64,000 nt of DNA, taken from NCBI GenBank assembly GCA_030762175.1, contig CM060846.1, positions 186,426,041-186,490,040 on the forward strand, given 5' to 3'. How positions within the stretch are numbered: the first letter of the stretch is position 1; each line of letters begins with the position of its first letter. Source of the stretch: Metallyticus violacea (taxonomy: Eukaryota; Arthropoda; Insecta; Mantodea; Metallyticidae). A program made the position numbers and the translations under genes. Shown here piece by piece: positions 11,419-18,371 of the stretch. Below the pieces are notes generated by a model. It did not search any database, was not told the origin of the DNA, and was given only the letters and a program-made list of their open reading frames with translations.

Positions 11419-11927
11419 GCATAGAAAACTGACGGTGAAAAAATAACGGTACTTACTTTTATACCAGGCAGGCATCCTTGTCCACCGCTGCATTGCTTCG
11501 GGGGTGTAAACTCCCTGCGAAACATCTTTCTAGCCTGGTCGTCTGGATTGGTGGAGTTGAACATTGCAACAAACTCGTTCATGGTGTATCCTTTGTTACA
11601 GATGTATAGCGTATAGAGGCACACGTACTGTCCGCAGATGTCAGAGTAGAGGTTTTGAAGCTGGAGGCGATTAAAGGAGAAATGATGGGGAAGGAAGTCT
11701 TTCAAGGGTTTTACAAAAGGAGGGAGACCATAGGAGTCGAAATACCATGCAAAGGAATTTAAATTTTGAGTAACAGCTATCCAATGGGAACCAGGCATGT
11801 TGTGGGGATCTAAATTTATTACAAATGTGGATGGTTTACTAAATTCTTTAGGCAACATATCTGATGCAAAAACACCTGCAAAATTTGGAATACCCTGTAA
11901 GGTTTGTTCTATCTGTAATGTATTCAT
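11394..11927 (-). CDS. PRO: Adenain-like cysteine protease (Polinton PRO)
   Basis: 177 residues. It belongs to the C5/C48 (adenain/Ulp1-like) cysteine peptidases that process capsid precursors in adenoviruses and Polinton-like elements. The catalytic set is in the family order: His48 in GSHWIAV, Asp64 in WYFDSYGLPP, Gln91 in LQLQNLYSD, and Cys98 in DICGQYVCLY. The N-terminal segment GVFASDMLP is also typical. The start is fixed by context, since the capsid gene stops two bases upstream of this ATG. The C-terminus (after about residue 155) is unlike the core. A strong splice donor-like AAAAGTAAGTA lies near 11455-11464, so the native C-terminus could be altered by splicing. It presumably matures the capsid, scaffold or basic proteins encoded beside it. 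Confidence 0.93.
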   Translation of the reverse strand: MNTLQIEQTLQGIPNFAGVFASDMLPKEFSKPSTFVINLDPHNMPGSHWIAVTQNLNSFAWYFDSYGLPPFVKPLKDFLPHHFSFNRLQLQNLYSDICGQYVCLYTLYICNKGYTMNEFVAMFNSTNPDDQARKMFRREFTPPKQCSGGQGCLPGIKVSTVIFSPSVFYACLQWKEV

Positions 11928-11929
11928 GT

Positions 11930-13243
11930 TTAAAAATCAGTATGTACTTTCATATCTTTATCTATTTGAATTGAATTTTCGTACTCGCAGTACATGAGGC
12001 AAGTGATTGCTTGTGTAAGCTTATCCCTAAATCTTAGCTCTATTCTTATATTCCCGTTATTTAACAAGGAAGTATGACCTTCTGAAGCCGCACTGTCTGG
12101 CGTTAAGTCAAAGAGCAGCAAAAAATACCCAGATATATACATGTCGTGAGTGATTTGAATGCCGTTGTTGGTGTGATGAATGCCAGAACCGGAAAATAGA
12201 GTGTGATATGCTAGCGTTGAACCTTTTTCGTGCGATGTATTGATAGAAAGGCCTTCGGCCGGAATTTGTTGACCATTTACATACAGTGCGAAATATTCCA
12301 AATTGAAATGTCTGAAATCAAATGGATTTGTATTAGGAGTTCCCGAAAAATTTGTATTTTCTGTTATGCCAATAAGCATTCTTTTTGGAAGTGGGCCTAA
12401 CACAGCATTATCTATAGATATGGTACTTTGCCCAGCTCCAAAGGTGAAGGATCTCACGTCAACACGTGTAATGTCATAACGAGCATTTACCTTTTCTAAA
12501 GCCTTCATGTGAGCCATTAAAATACTTGGAGACGGTTTAACTTTTTTCACATACAGAGTGGCATCAAGAAATTGAAACCTTGCTTTTGAATCTGCAGATT
12601 CGCTTAGTACGTAAAAAGATTCCTTTGCCTTGGTTAGTTTTATTTGAAGATTGAGTCCTGGTAGCAACAGAGTAGGTACGTTAAAAATATCTCCATGTAA
12701 TTTACCAATCATATCTATTTCCTTTGATGTTTTACTTTTTTCAAACCGTTCTTTCCACCCTAGATTAGAATCACCAGCCCCCAAAGTTCCATTTTTCGAG
12801 GCATCGGCATCTTTTAGACCTTTGAGAGGCGTGTCCATATACCAAAAAGCCGTAGTTAAATGACTTTTGGCTGCATCGTGACCGTAAGTGAGTAGAGTTT
12901 CAAAATAGCTACGATAATGATAGAGATCTTCGGAAGGAGTGATGGATGTTCCGTTTATGGAAACGCTCAATTGACTAAACAGGGAATGTAGTAAGTTATT
13001 AACTCCAGTCGTTTTGACTGTAGCTGCCAAGTCTGTGCCATCTGATTTTACAAATTTTCCTTTTACTTTTAAAAATACATTTAAATCAACGTAATGTTCC
13101 TTATCTCCAGGAATAACAAATTCCAATACAGATTGCTCTACGGGAGCGATTGGTTTGATTAGTGTAGTGTAATTTCCTAAAACTGCCGATTGAATGGGTT
13201 TTTTAGCAAATATATCAAATTCGGATTTTGTACAGGCTATCAT
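11930..13243 (-). CDS. MCP: Major capsid protein, double jelly-roll (Polinton MCP)
   Basis: 437 residues, with no in-frame stop. The N-terminus SEFDIFAKKPIQSAV followed by a beta-rich stretch with DLNVFLKVKGKF, NNLLHSLFSQLSVSINGT and YHYRSYFETLLTYG is the hallmark of Polinton/adintovirus hexon-like major capsid proteins, which form trimeric double-jelly-roll capsomers. The second half carries the matching features (LQIKLTKAKESFYVL, NFSGTPNTNPFDFRHFNLEYF, GYFLLLFDLTPD). The length is somewhat short for the family. It lies between the pVI/pX-like gene and the protease, with a 2-nt gap to the latter, so protease and capsid are probably made from one transcript. A TATA-like TGCATAAATA at 13301-13310 lies 58-67 nt before the ATG. 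Confidence 0.95.
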   Translation of the reverse strand: MIACTKSEFDIFAKKPIQSAVLGNYTTLIKPIAPVEQSVLEFVIPGDKEHYVDLNVFLKVKGKFVKSDGTDLAATVKTTGVNNLLHSLFSQLSVSINGTSITPSEDLYHYRSYFETLLTYGHDAAKSHLTTAFWYMDTPLKGLKDADASKNGTLGAGDSNLGWKERFEKSKTSKEIDMIGKLHGDIFNVPTLLLPGLNLQIKLTKAKESFYVLSESADSKARFQFLDATLYVKKVKPSPSILMAHMKALEKVNARYDITRVDVRSFTFGAGQSTISIDNAVLGPLPKRMLIGITENTNFSGTPNTNPFDFRHFNLEYFALYVNGQQIPAEGLSINTSHEKGSTLAYHTLFSGSGIHHTNNGIQITHDMYISGYFLLLFDLTPDSAASEGHTSLLNNGNIRIELRFRDKLTQAITCLMYCEYENSIQIDKDMKVHTDF

Positions 13244-13300
13244 GGTGCTCTCCTACTCCCACCCAGACCGCATGTGTCGGTTTATGAAAAGGGCAGGCGG

Positions 13301-13310
13301 TATTTATGCA
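13301..13310 (-). promoter_or_regulatory. TATA-like box over the stop codon upstream of MCP
   Basis: TGCATAAATA on the minus strand contains the TAA stop (13304-13306) of the upstream gene. The capsid ATG is at 13243. Confidence 0.4.
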
Positions 13311-13690
13311 AATATATCTCTAGTTTTTTTCTTGTTAGTTTTGAATTTTGAAGCTGTTTTCTTTCTTTTTTTACCTTTACCTTGCTGCAACTTAGATACC
13401 AATTTTTGTGTACCTTCGGTGACTCGAGATGCCACAATGTCCTTAACTTTTGTGCCCGCCTGTTTTGCTGCAATATCGGACATGATGTTTGCGCCAGTGG
13501 TGAGAGCTTCCCTTCCCAATGATTTTGCTCCTGATAGAAGAACAGGTTTAACAATTCTAAATAAACTACCCAAAAAACTGCCTAAACCTCTACCATGCTG
13601 AACGTAAGGGCTACCAGCATACAGTGGGCCTATGTATTGGCCGAGACGCCCTCCACTCTGGTTCACATAGTACGCTGTTAGTGGATCCAT
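13304..13690 (-). CDS. Small basic virion protein, pVI/pX-like
   Basis: 128 residues. A glycine-rich N-terminal half contains HGRGLGSFLGSLFRIVKPVL, an amphipathic helix of the membrane-active type. It is followed by SGAKSLGREALTTGANIMSDI, and a strongly basic C-terminus (GKGKKRKKTASKFKTNKKK) suited to DNA or protease binding. This combination occurs next to MCP in Polintons and adintoviruses and is compared there with adenovirus pVI or pX. The exact equivalence is inference. An own TATA box at 13724-13731 lies 34-43 nt before the ATG, with the motif array at 13735-13940 directly behind it. Confidence 0.85.
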   Translation of the reverse strand: MDPLTAYYVNQSGGRLGQYIGPLYAGSPYVQHGRGLGSFLGSLFRIVKPVLLSGAKSLGREALTTGANIMSDIAAKQAGTKVKDIVASRVTEGTQKLVSKLQQGKGKKRKKTASKFKTNKKKTRDIFA

Positions 13691-13723
13691 TGTGAAATGA
13701 CAAAGAAAATGTTGTGCATTGCA

Positions 13724-13731
13724 ATATATAT
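13724..13731 (-). promoter_or_regulatory. TATA box of the pVI/pX-like gene
   Basis: TATATATT on the minus strand, 34-43 nt before the ATG at 13690. It has the same spacing as the TATA boxes at 10878 and 18364. Confidence 0.5.
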
Positions 13732-13734
13732 GAG

Positions 13735-13940
13735 CCCTCTTGGCGGGACTTGAACTCTCTTGGTAAATCTAGATTAACCCTCTTGGCGGGACTAGTGAGA
13801 GGTATTTGAATTTTCTCTTGGCGAAAACCCTCTTGGAGGGATTGTTGAGTAGGACTGAACCCTCTCGGCGAGACCAGTGAGCGGGGTTTGAACCCTCTCG
13901 GCAGGGTAATTAAGAAGGGGAAACTACCCCTCGATGAGAA
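13735..13940. promoter_or_regulatory. Array of CCCTCTTGGCGGGA-type motifs
   Basis: Seven related motifs start near 13735, 13755, 13778, 13813, 13828, 13860 and 13893 (consensus CCCTCTTGGCGGGACT, later copies CTCGGCG), with a weaker one near 13926. Spacing is irregular (15-35 nt). The array fills the only sizeable intergenic gap of the leftward block and stops just upstream of a TATA box. Dense, directional, non-coding motif copies suggest protein-binding sites, either an upstream activator or a replication/packaging signal. The choice between these is inference. Confidence 0.7.
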
Positions 13941-13943
13941 AAT

Positions 13944-14447
13944 TTATTCAAATTCCCATCGATTCTCGTTTACCCATCGCGCTATTGCTAACGCTTGTGC
14001 CCTTGAACACTTTGTCGTGTTATACAAGTGCCATCGGCATGCGTTATGGATCACCAGATCATCAATTTTGTCCCGGCATCCACATTGTTCTATATTAATT
14101 ATCCTATATTTATCGTAAATGCCGGGTTTTAATAGCGCCTTTCCCATGACTCCTTTTACATATATTTTACCCGCAGGTAATTGCATAGAATTCGGGCTAA
14201 ACTGGGTATAGCCCGAACACCAGGGAATTCCGTGGAATTCCCTAGTGAGCCATTCATTGGCCCGCCTATATTTTTCTACCCAGGCGCATCTGGGCACCTG
14301 TGGTTGCCTAAAAAGGTAGTGAAACACTACCTTTTCTGTATCAATATTTGCCAAAGAAAATTCTTTAATAATAACTTCCCCCCTAGGATTATAAAAACCT
14401 TGAAAGGAAGCGGCAAATTCAGGAGTAGTGTTGGTAGCAGCGAACAT
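13944..14447 (-). CDS. RNase H-fold-like protein paralogue 2 (intact)
   Basis: About 167 residues from the preferred start at 14447. The open frame continues upstream to 14492 over the penton 3' end. It is a paralogue of 10881-11418, sharing GEVIIKEFSLA, a FH-x-L-F-x-x-P segment, N-E-W-L, FHGIPWCSGYTQFS, GKIYVKG, a Cys-x-C-x5-L element, and a terminal His/Cys...Ala-x-x-x-Ala helix. Where paralogue 1 has D-F-E after its first strand, this copy has S-F-Q, so if the fold is exonuclease-like this copy should be catalytically inactive. TTTGGTTTCAG, a good 3' splice site, ends exactly at the ATG at 14447, supporting that start and spliced expression. Confidence 0.8.
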   Translation of the reverse strand: MFAATNTTPEFAASFQGFYNPRGEVIIKEFSLANIDTEKVVFHYLFRQPQVPRCAWVEKYRRANEWLTREFHGIPWCSGYTQFSPNSMQLPAGKIYVKGVMGKALLKPGIYDKYRIINIEQCGCRDKIDDLVIHNACRWHLYNTTKCSRAQALAIARWVNENRWEFE

Positions 14448-14460
14448 CTGAAACCAAACA

Positions 14461-15411
14461 TTATTTAACTTTCTTAAAATGTAACACAGCAATGGTAGGT
14501 GTAATACTACTACTCAGACGAGCCAAATCGCCAAACTTAGTCACTAACTCAATTGCAACAGTTTGAAAATAATTAAGTTCTACGGGAATGTAAAATATGT
14601 TTTCAAATGTGTGATGACTGCTGTAGGAGGGAAACTGAATTATTTTTAAGCAGCGAACGTAAGAACTACCAATCAGTTGTGGTTTTATTAGATTGCAGTA
14701 AACAAAGACAGGCTCAGATTCATAAATAAATTCAAAGCTGGTCTTTCTGTGTGATCTAAGGAAAAGGCTTTTCATATCATGACTTACCTCTAAAAGCAAA
14801 TTTTTGTTAGCGTTTTTATAGCATTCAAAATTTGGAAGAGAATTCTTTATGGTATCTACGAGATCACCAATGCCATAATAAACCCTGGTGGGAAAGAAGA
14901 TTTTTCCGTCAAAGATCGTTTCCAGCTTATTGTCTTTTTTTCTAGCTATTACCATGTGAATACTATTAGCCTTTGCAGTGTGTTCGTCTAAAACGGAAAA
15001 TGAAGGAACCCATTCCCTCTTAGTTTTCTCAATTTCCTTAATCTCTTTCTGATGAGGAACAAGGTAGCCCTGTAACTCTGTTAAAAGCATCTCCTGTAAA
15101 TCCTCATCTTTTACCTGATTCTTTATGGTGGTGTACAATTCTTTAAAGTCTTTAAAATCCTTCTTTTCAAAAACTATTCTACCTGCTCTAGTTATGATTA
15201 CATTTTTATTCAGTTCCCCTGCCTCGTTAAGTATATCCTCTTCTATGGACTCGTAACCGTAAGAGTAGGAGAGCTCCGCCAAACCTACCACCCATTTTTC
15301 TCTTTGAAGATTGATAGGCTGAGTTAATTCATTACGAAAACTAGCTAGTGAATTTTCAGGATACACATCTGTGCTAGAGTCACTCAATACAGTTACATAG
15401 AATTCATCCAT
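14461..15411 (-). CDS. mCP: Minor capsid (penton-type) protein
   Basis: About 316 residues from ATG 15411. The frame is open to 15426. The N-terminus EFYVTVLSDSSTDVYPENSL, then PINLQREKWVVGLAELSYS, is the signature of the Polinton minor capsid or penton single-jelly-roll protein, which fills capsid vertices. The rest is beta-rich with no other motif I can name. The 5' end overlaps the chromodomain coding region of the integrase. A GATATAG sequence near 15441-15448 lies 30-37 nt before the ATG, a weak TATA candidate. The 3' end overlaps the extended frame of the next gene. Confidence 0.9.
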   Translation of the reverse strand: MDEFYVTVLSDSSTDVYPENSLASFRNELTQPINLQREKWVVGLAELSYSYGYESIEEDILNEAGELNKNVIITRAGRIVFEKKDFKDFKELYTTIKNQVKDEDLQEMLLTELQGYLVPHQKEIKEIEKTKREWVPSFSVLDEHTAKANSIHMVIARKKDNKLETIFDGKIFFPTRVYYGIGDLVDTIKNSLPNFECYKNANKNLLLEVSHDMKSLFLRSHRKTSFEFIYESEPVFVYCNLIKPQLIGSSYVRCLKIIQFPSYSSHHTFENIFYIPVELNYFQTVAIELVTKFGDLARLSSSITPTIAVLHFKKVK

Positions 15412-16442
15412 GATGCATCTATCCACGAATCGAACTGTGGACTATATCCTTTCCATCGAACGAGATGTTGAGTTCTGCCCTGCCGCACCCTAGTTTTCAG
15501 TATTTTATCTATTTTATAGAGAGTGGATTTATTAATTTTTACGGGAGTAAGCTCGTAACTATAAAATTGTCCCTCTATAGGCGTTTTGTTCAAATCCTCT
15601 AGTTCGTAAAGGGGTTGTGGAGAATGTTTTATAACTTTTACAATTTTAAAAATTTCTGTGGAGAAATTTTGCTCGTAACCTTTGGCAAATTTCATTTTTT
15701 CTTTACTTATTCTCACAGTCTGTCCTACTTTGAATTTGACGGGTCGAGGCCTTATTTTAGTTCGTTTTGACTCTAATGTTTTCCATGTTTGTAAAACGTT
15801 TTTGGCATTCACTTTGCTTGGAGGCATTTCAATTGCCGAATGAACGGTATTGTTATACGCTAGAACAAATTTATCAAGATCATCTACATAGCGGTAAGAA
15901 TTTTTGTACGTAATGTACTTGAAGATTTTGGATTTTAAAGAACGATTAAAACGTTCAATTAAACTACATTTTACGTCAGGATTTCTGCAAATTTGATGCT
16001 CTATACCCTTGTCTTTTAACAGTTTTTGAAATGCAGTACCCAAAAATTCTTTACCTCTATCGGATCTTACGGTAAGAGGAACAGCACTATCTAGCATGGA
16101 TTTAAAGGCATTGGCAGTTTCCGTACTATTTTTAGACTTTATGGGTTTTACCCGTGCAAATCTGGAAAAACAATCAATGCACGTTAGCAAATACTGAACT
16201 CCATCATTATATTTTTTAATGTTTTTCAAATCGGCCAAATCAATTTCCCACACATCGTTAATGTTGTTTACAGTGTAGAAATTTCTCTGAAATTTTCTCC
16301 GTGCAGGTTTATGCAAAGTATATGCATCTTGTTTAAGAAGCCAATTCGCTGTTTTTTTCTTATTTCCTACCACGGAAGCAAGTTTTTCTACAGTAGAAAA
16401 GGAGGAAGGTTTTTCGGGATCATAATAGTACTTTTTGTACAT
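15393..16442 (-). CDS. INT: DDE integrase with C-terminal chromodomain
   Basis: About 349 residues from ATG 16442, which lies 2 nt after the previous stop (an in-frame ATG at 16460 also exists). It belongs to the retroviral-type rve integrases of Polintons, which insert the linear element and create the 6-bp duplication. Counted from 16460: Asp74 in VWEIDLADL, Asp134 in RSDRGKEF, Glu169 in SLIERFNR, giving D-D-E with 34 residues between the last two. An N-terminal helical region precedes the core and an SH3-like segment (PVKFKVGQTVRI) follows. The C-terminus YKIDKILKTR...HLVRWKGY...DSWI is a chromodomain, expected to steer insertion toward marked chromatin. All catalytic residues are intact. 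Confidence 0.96.
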   Translation of the reverse strand: MYKKYYYDPEKPSSFSTVEKLASVVGNKKKTANWLLKQDAYTLHKPARRKFQRNFYTVNNINDVWEIDLADLKNIKKYNDGVQYLLTCIDCFSRFARVKPIKSKNSTETANAFKSMLDSAVPLTVRSDRGKEFLGTAFQKLLKDKGIEHQICRNPDVKCSLIERFNRSLKSKIFKYITYKNSYRYVDDLDKFVLAYNNTVHSAIEMPPSKVNAKNVLQTWKTLESKRTKIRPRPVKFKVGQTVRISKEKMKFAKGYEQNFSTEIFKIVKVIKHSPQPLYELEDLNKTPIEGQFYSYELTPVKINKSTLYKIDKILKTRVRQGRTQHLVRWKGYSPQFDSWIDASWMNSM

Positions 16443-16444
16443 TG

Positions 16445-17179
16445 TTAGTATTCTTCCCACGAAACCTTTGACGGAAATAGTTCGGTAATTATTTCTTTAT
16501 ATTTCTGACCTTTGTTTGACTTTATCTGATTGAAGGGTTCGTTATTTTGCAAATGTCCGTTGGTTAAAAGAAGAATTTGCCTATATTTACTCTTATCCGA
16601 TGATGTCACTTTTGAGAGATCTACCTTTTTTCTTGTCAATAATTCCCACAAACCACGAGTTCCCTTGAAATATCTATTCTTTACATACAAATTGTTATCC
16701 TCTATTCTAATTACTGAATCGCCAATCCTAAAACTTCCGTCCTTATCCCTATAGATGCCAAAGACGGTGTCTGTTGCTCTAGGGGTGTGTAAATAGGGTG
16801 CCATGTAAGGTCCGGCTAGATATCCAAAGTTCTGATTAGTAAATTCTTCAATTTCCTTTTTCTCGTCTGGTGGTAATGGTAAAGCCCTGGTCTCCTCTTC
16901 GTCCACTTCTACATAATCTACTTTCTGTTCTTCTTGTTCTTCTTCTTTCTTGTCGTCTGGAGAGAGAAAGACGAGCCGTTTTTTAACCTCGCGCTTTGGC
17001 GAAGGCTGCAGTTCCTGCTGCTGCTGTTGTGGTAATAAGGGAAGTGGAGGACGACTGACTTTAAATTTAAGCAACTCTTTGTAGGGATCCCTTACGGTTA
17101 TTTTTCTTTTCTTTTTTCTCTTTATGGAACAGTGGGCATCTAAGAATTGCTGAGAGACTAAAAATGATTTATGCAACAT
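16445..17179 (-). CDS. Conserved Polinton protein with GLWELLT motif
   Basis: 244 residues. The N-terminus is basic (IKRKKKRK), followed by a proline/glutamine-rich and then strongly acidic linker (residues about 45-110). A C-terminal globular part has VFGIYRDKDGSFRIGDS, NNLYVKNRYFKGTRGLWELL, and KYRQILLLTNGH. The G-T-x-G-L-W-x-L-x-T region is common in proteins encoded next to polB and integrase in Polintons and adintoviruses. Its function is not established and I do not assign one. The start codon directly follows the stop of the 112-residue gene, and its own stop is 2 nt before the integrase ATG, so the three are probably read from one message. Confidence 0.85.
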   Translation of the reverse strand: MLHKSFLVSQQFLDAHCSIKRKKKRKITVRDPYKELLKFKVSRPPLPLLPQQQQQELQPSPKREVKKRLVFLSPDDKKEEEQEEQKVDYVEVDEEETRALPLPPDEKKEIEEFTNQNFGYLAGPYMAPYLHTPRATDTVFGIYRDKDGSFRIGDSVIRIEDNNLYVKNRYFKGTRGLWELLTRKKVDLSKVTSSDKSKYRQILLLTNGHLQNNEPFNQIKSNKGQKYKEIITELFPSKVSWEEY

Positions 17180-17518
17180 TTAATGTTTTATTAGAGCTGT
17201 TAGTCCTGTCAATACTGCAGACAGCAAAGGTATCAAAAACCCTCCCTTTTGAATTATAATATTTCTCTTGCTGTTAACCTTTTGAGATTTATTCACCACT
17301 TGTCTGAGGTCGTTCTTATATTTTCTCAGATTGCGTAGGGTACATTTGCTTACCTTACAGTTACCATTCAAAACATTTAGAGCGCATTCGGCAATAGCCA
17401 ATATGAGCTCTTTGTCTGCCTTCTCCAAAATGGCTGTCCTCAGTTTCGGTTTGGCTCTTTTAAGCACGTGAAGCATGTGGTAGTTCGATCTTATCCGCTT
17501 GCTCATGCTGGTAAACAA
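17180..17518 (-). CDS. Small conserved Polinton protein, C-terminal hydrophobic segment
   Basis: Up to 112 residues. Internal ATGs at about 17506 and 17476 (MLHVLKRAKPKLR) are alternative starts. Known Polintons carry a protein of this pattern: a helical basic start, an A-E-C-A-L-N-V-L-N-G-N segment, a second basic helix, then QKGGFLIPLLSAVLTGLTAL at the end. The last 20 residues could be a membrane-interacting helix or a signal for incorporation into the virion. Its role is unknown. It overlaps the 3' end of the ATPase gene and abuts the next gene without a gap. Confidence 0.85.
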   Translation of the reverse strand: MFTSMSKRIRSNYHMLHVLKRAKPKLRTAILEKADKELILAIAECALNVLNGNCKVSKCTLRNLRKYKNDLRQVVNKSQKVNSKRNIIIQKGGFLIPLLSAVLTGLTALIKH

Positions 17519-18137
17519 CAGTGGGAAGCTCCGAGGGGAAAATGTTGGTTCTAAATCTTAATCTATTATCGGTCTCCTGACACAAATCAAATAACATATA
17601 CCCGTGAGGTTTTTTCGTAGCATCTAAATAGGCCTGAAAAAGAGATTTCCAATTTTCTGGGTATATTTGTCTGGCTAGATGGGCTATTTGATTCTTATCC
17701 CTAACGTTTTTAAAGACTACGATGTATTTAGCATTTAATGATATATCTCTACAATATTTACCCTGATGAAAAAGATTTTGAGTAATTAAAATGACACTTA
17801 TATTTCTATGATGACTACCCTTTGTAAACAAATCGCACACCTCTCTCGAATAAACAGAATTTAACAAATCGTCTAATATCACCAGCTTTGGCTCTCTTTT
17901 CCGGTTCTCAAATTTTGGAACACCAACGTGAAATTTTACATGTTTTAACTTGGGAACCGCCGACTCTTCGCTATAACACCACAATATTTCTTTAAACTGA
18001 CTAACAGTGCACAACTGCTTTAAGTTTTTAATCAGTTTTACACAAAATACCGTTTTACCCGAACCTGAACTGCCACTAATTATCTGAGTGAAGGGGTGCT
18101 GAAATTTTACGACAGGCAGTGCACTCTCTTTGTCCAT
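17460..18137 (-). CDS. ATP: Genome-packaging ATPase (FtsK-HerA/A32-like)
   Basis: 225 residues. A P-loop ATPase of the FtsK-HerA superfamily, A32 branch, the motor thought to push DNA into capsids in Polintons, adintoviruses and large DNA viruses. Walker A is GSSGSGKT (22-29), Walker B is PKLVILDD (83-90), and the sensor-like SVILITQN is at 114-121. It starts inside the 3' part of the 85-residue gene and ends over the 112-residue gene, a chain of overlaps that suggests co-transcription. All motifs are intact. Confidence 0.95.
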   Translation of the reverse strand: MDKESALPVVKFQHPFTQIISGSSGSGKTVFCVKLIKNLKQLCTVSQFKEILWCYSEESAVPKLKHVKFHVGVPKFENRKREPKLVILDDLLNSVYSREVCDLFTKGSHHRNISVILITQNLFHQGKYCRDISLNAKYIVVFKNVRDKNQIAHLARQIYPENWKSLFQAYLDATKKPHGYMLFDLCQETDNRLRFRTNIFPSELPTVVYQHEQADKIELPHASRA

Positions 18138-18333
18138 GCGTGCAACGCCTAAATTTTTCCAATTTTTGCCTCAAATCGTCTGTTAGCCTATACAATACAT
18201 ATTCTACATCGTATGGTGGATATTGCTCAAACACTTTCAAAGGAATAAGCCTTAGCTCTTCATTGGTACAATATTTTAGCCCCTTTCGCTTCTCCAAATA
18301 CTTTGACACAGCTGCCTTCACTTCCAAATCCAT
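18076..18333 (-). CDS. Small orphan protein, first gene of the leftward structural block
   Basis: 85 residues, not recognised. The N-terminal two thirds is predicted helical and charged, with NEELRLIPLKVFEQYPPYDV. The C-terminus has CTHGQRECTACRK, two Cys pairs that could bind a metal. A strong TATATAAAG box (18363-18371) lies about 31-38 nt before the ATG. The gene overlaps the start of the packaging ATPase by about 60 nt. Position as the promoter-proximal gene and this start are well supported. The function is unknown. Confidence 0.7.
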   Translation of the reverse strand: MDLEVKAAVSKYLEKRKGLKYCTNEELRLIPLKVFEQYPPYDVEYVLYRLTDDLRQKLEKFRRCTHGQRECTACRKISAPLHSDN

Positions 18334-18362
18334 AATGAGAGGAAATGATTCGGTCAGCTGGG

Positions 18363-18371
18363 CTTTATATA
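18363..18371 (-). promoter_or_regulatory. TATA box embedded in the last codons of polB
   Basis: TATATAAAG on the minus strand encodes Tyr-Ile-Lys just before the final codons and TGA stop (18354-18356) of polB. It is followed 31-38 nt later by the ATG at 18333. A likely promoter for the ATPase, integrase and capsid genes. Confidence 0.65.
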
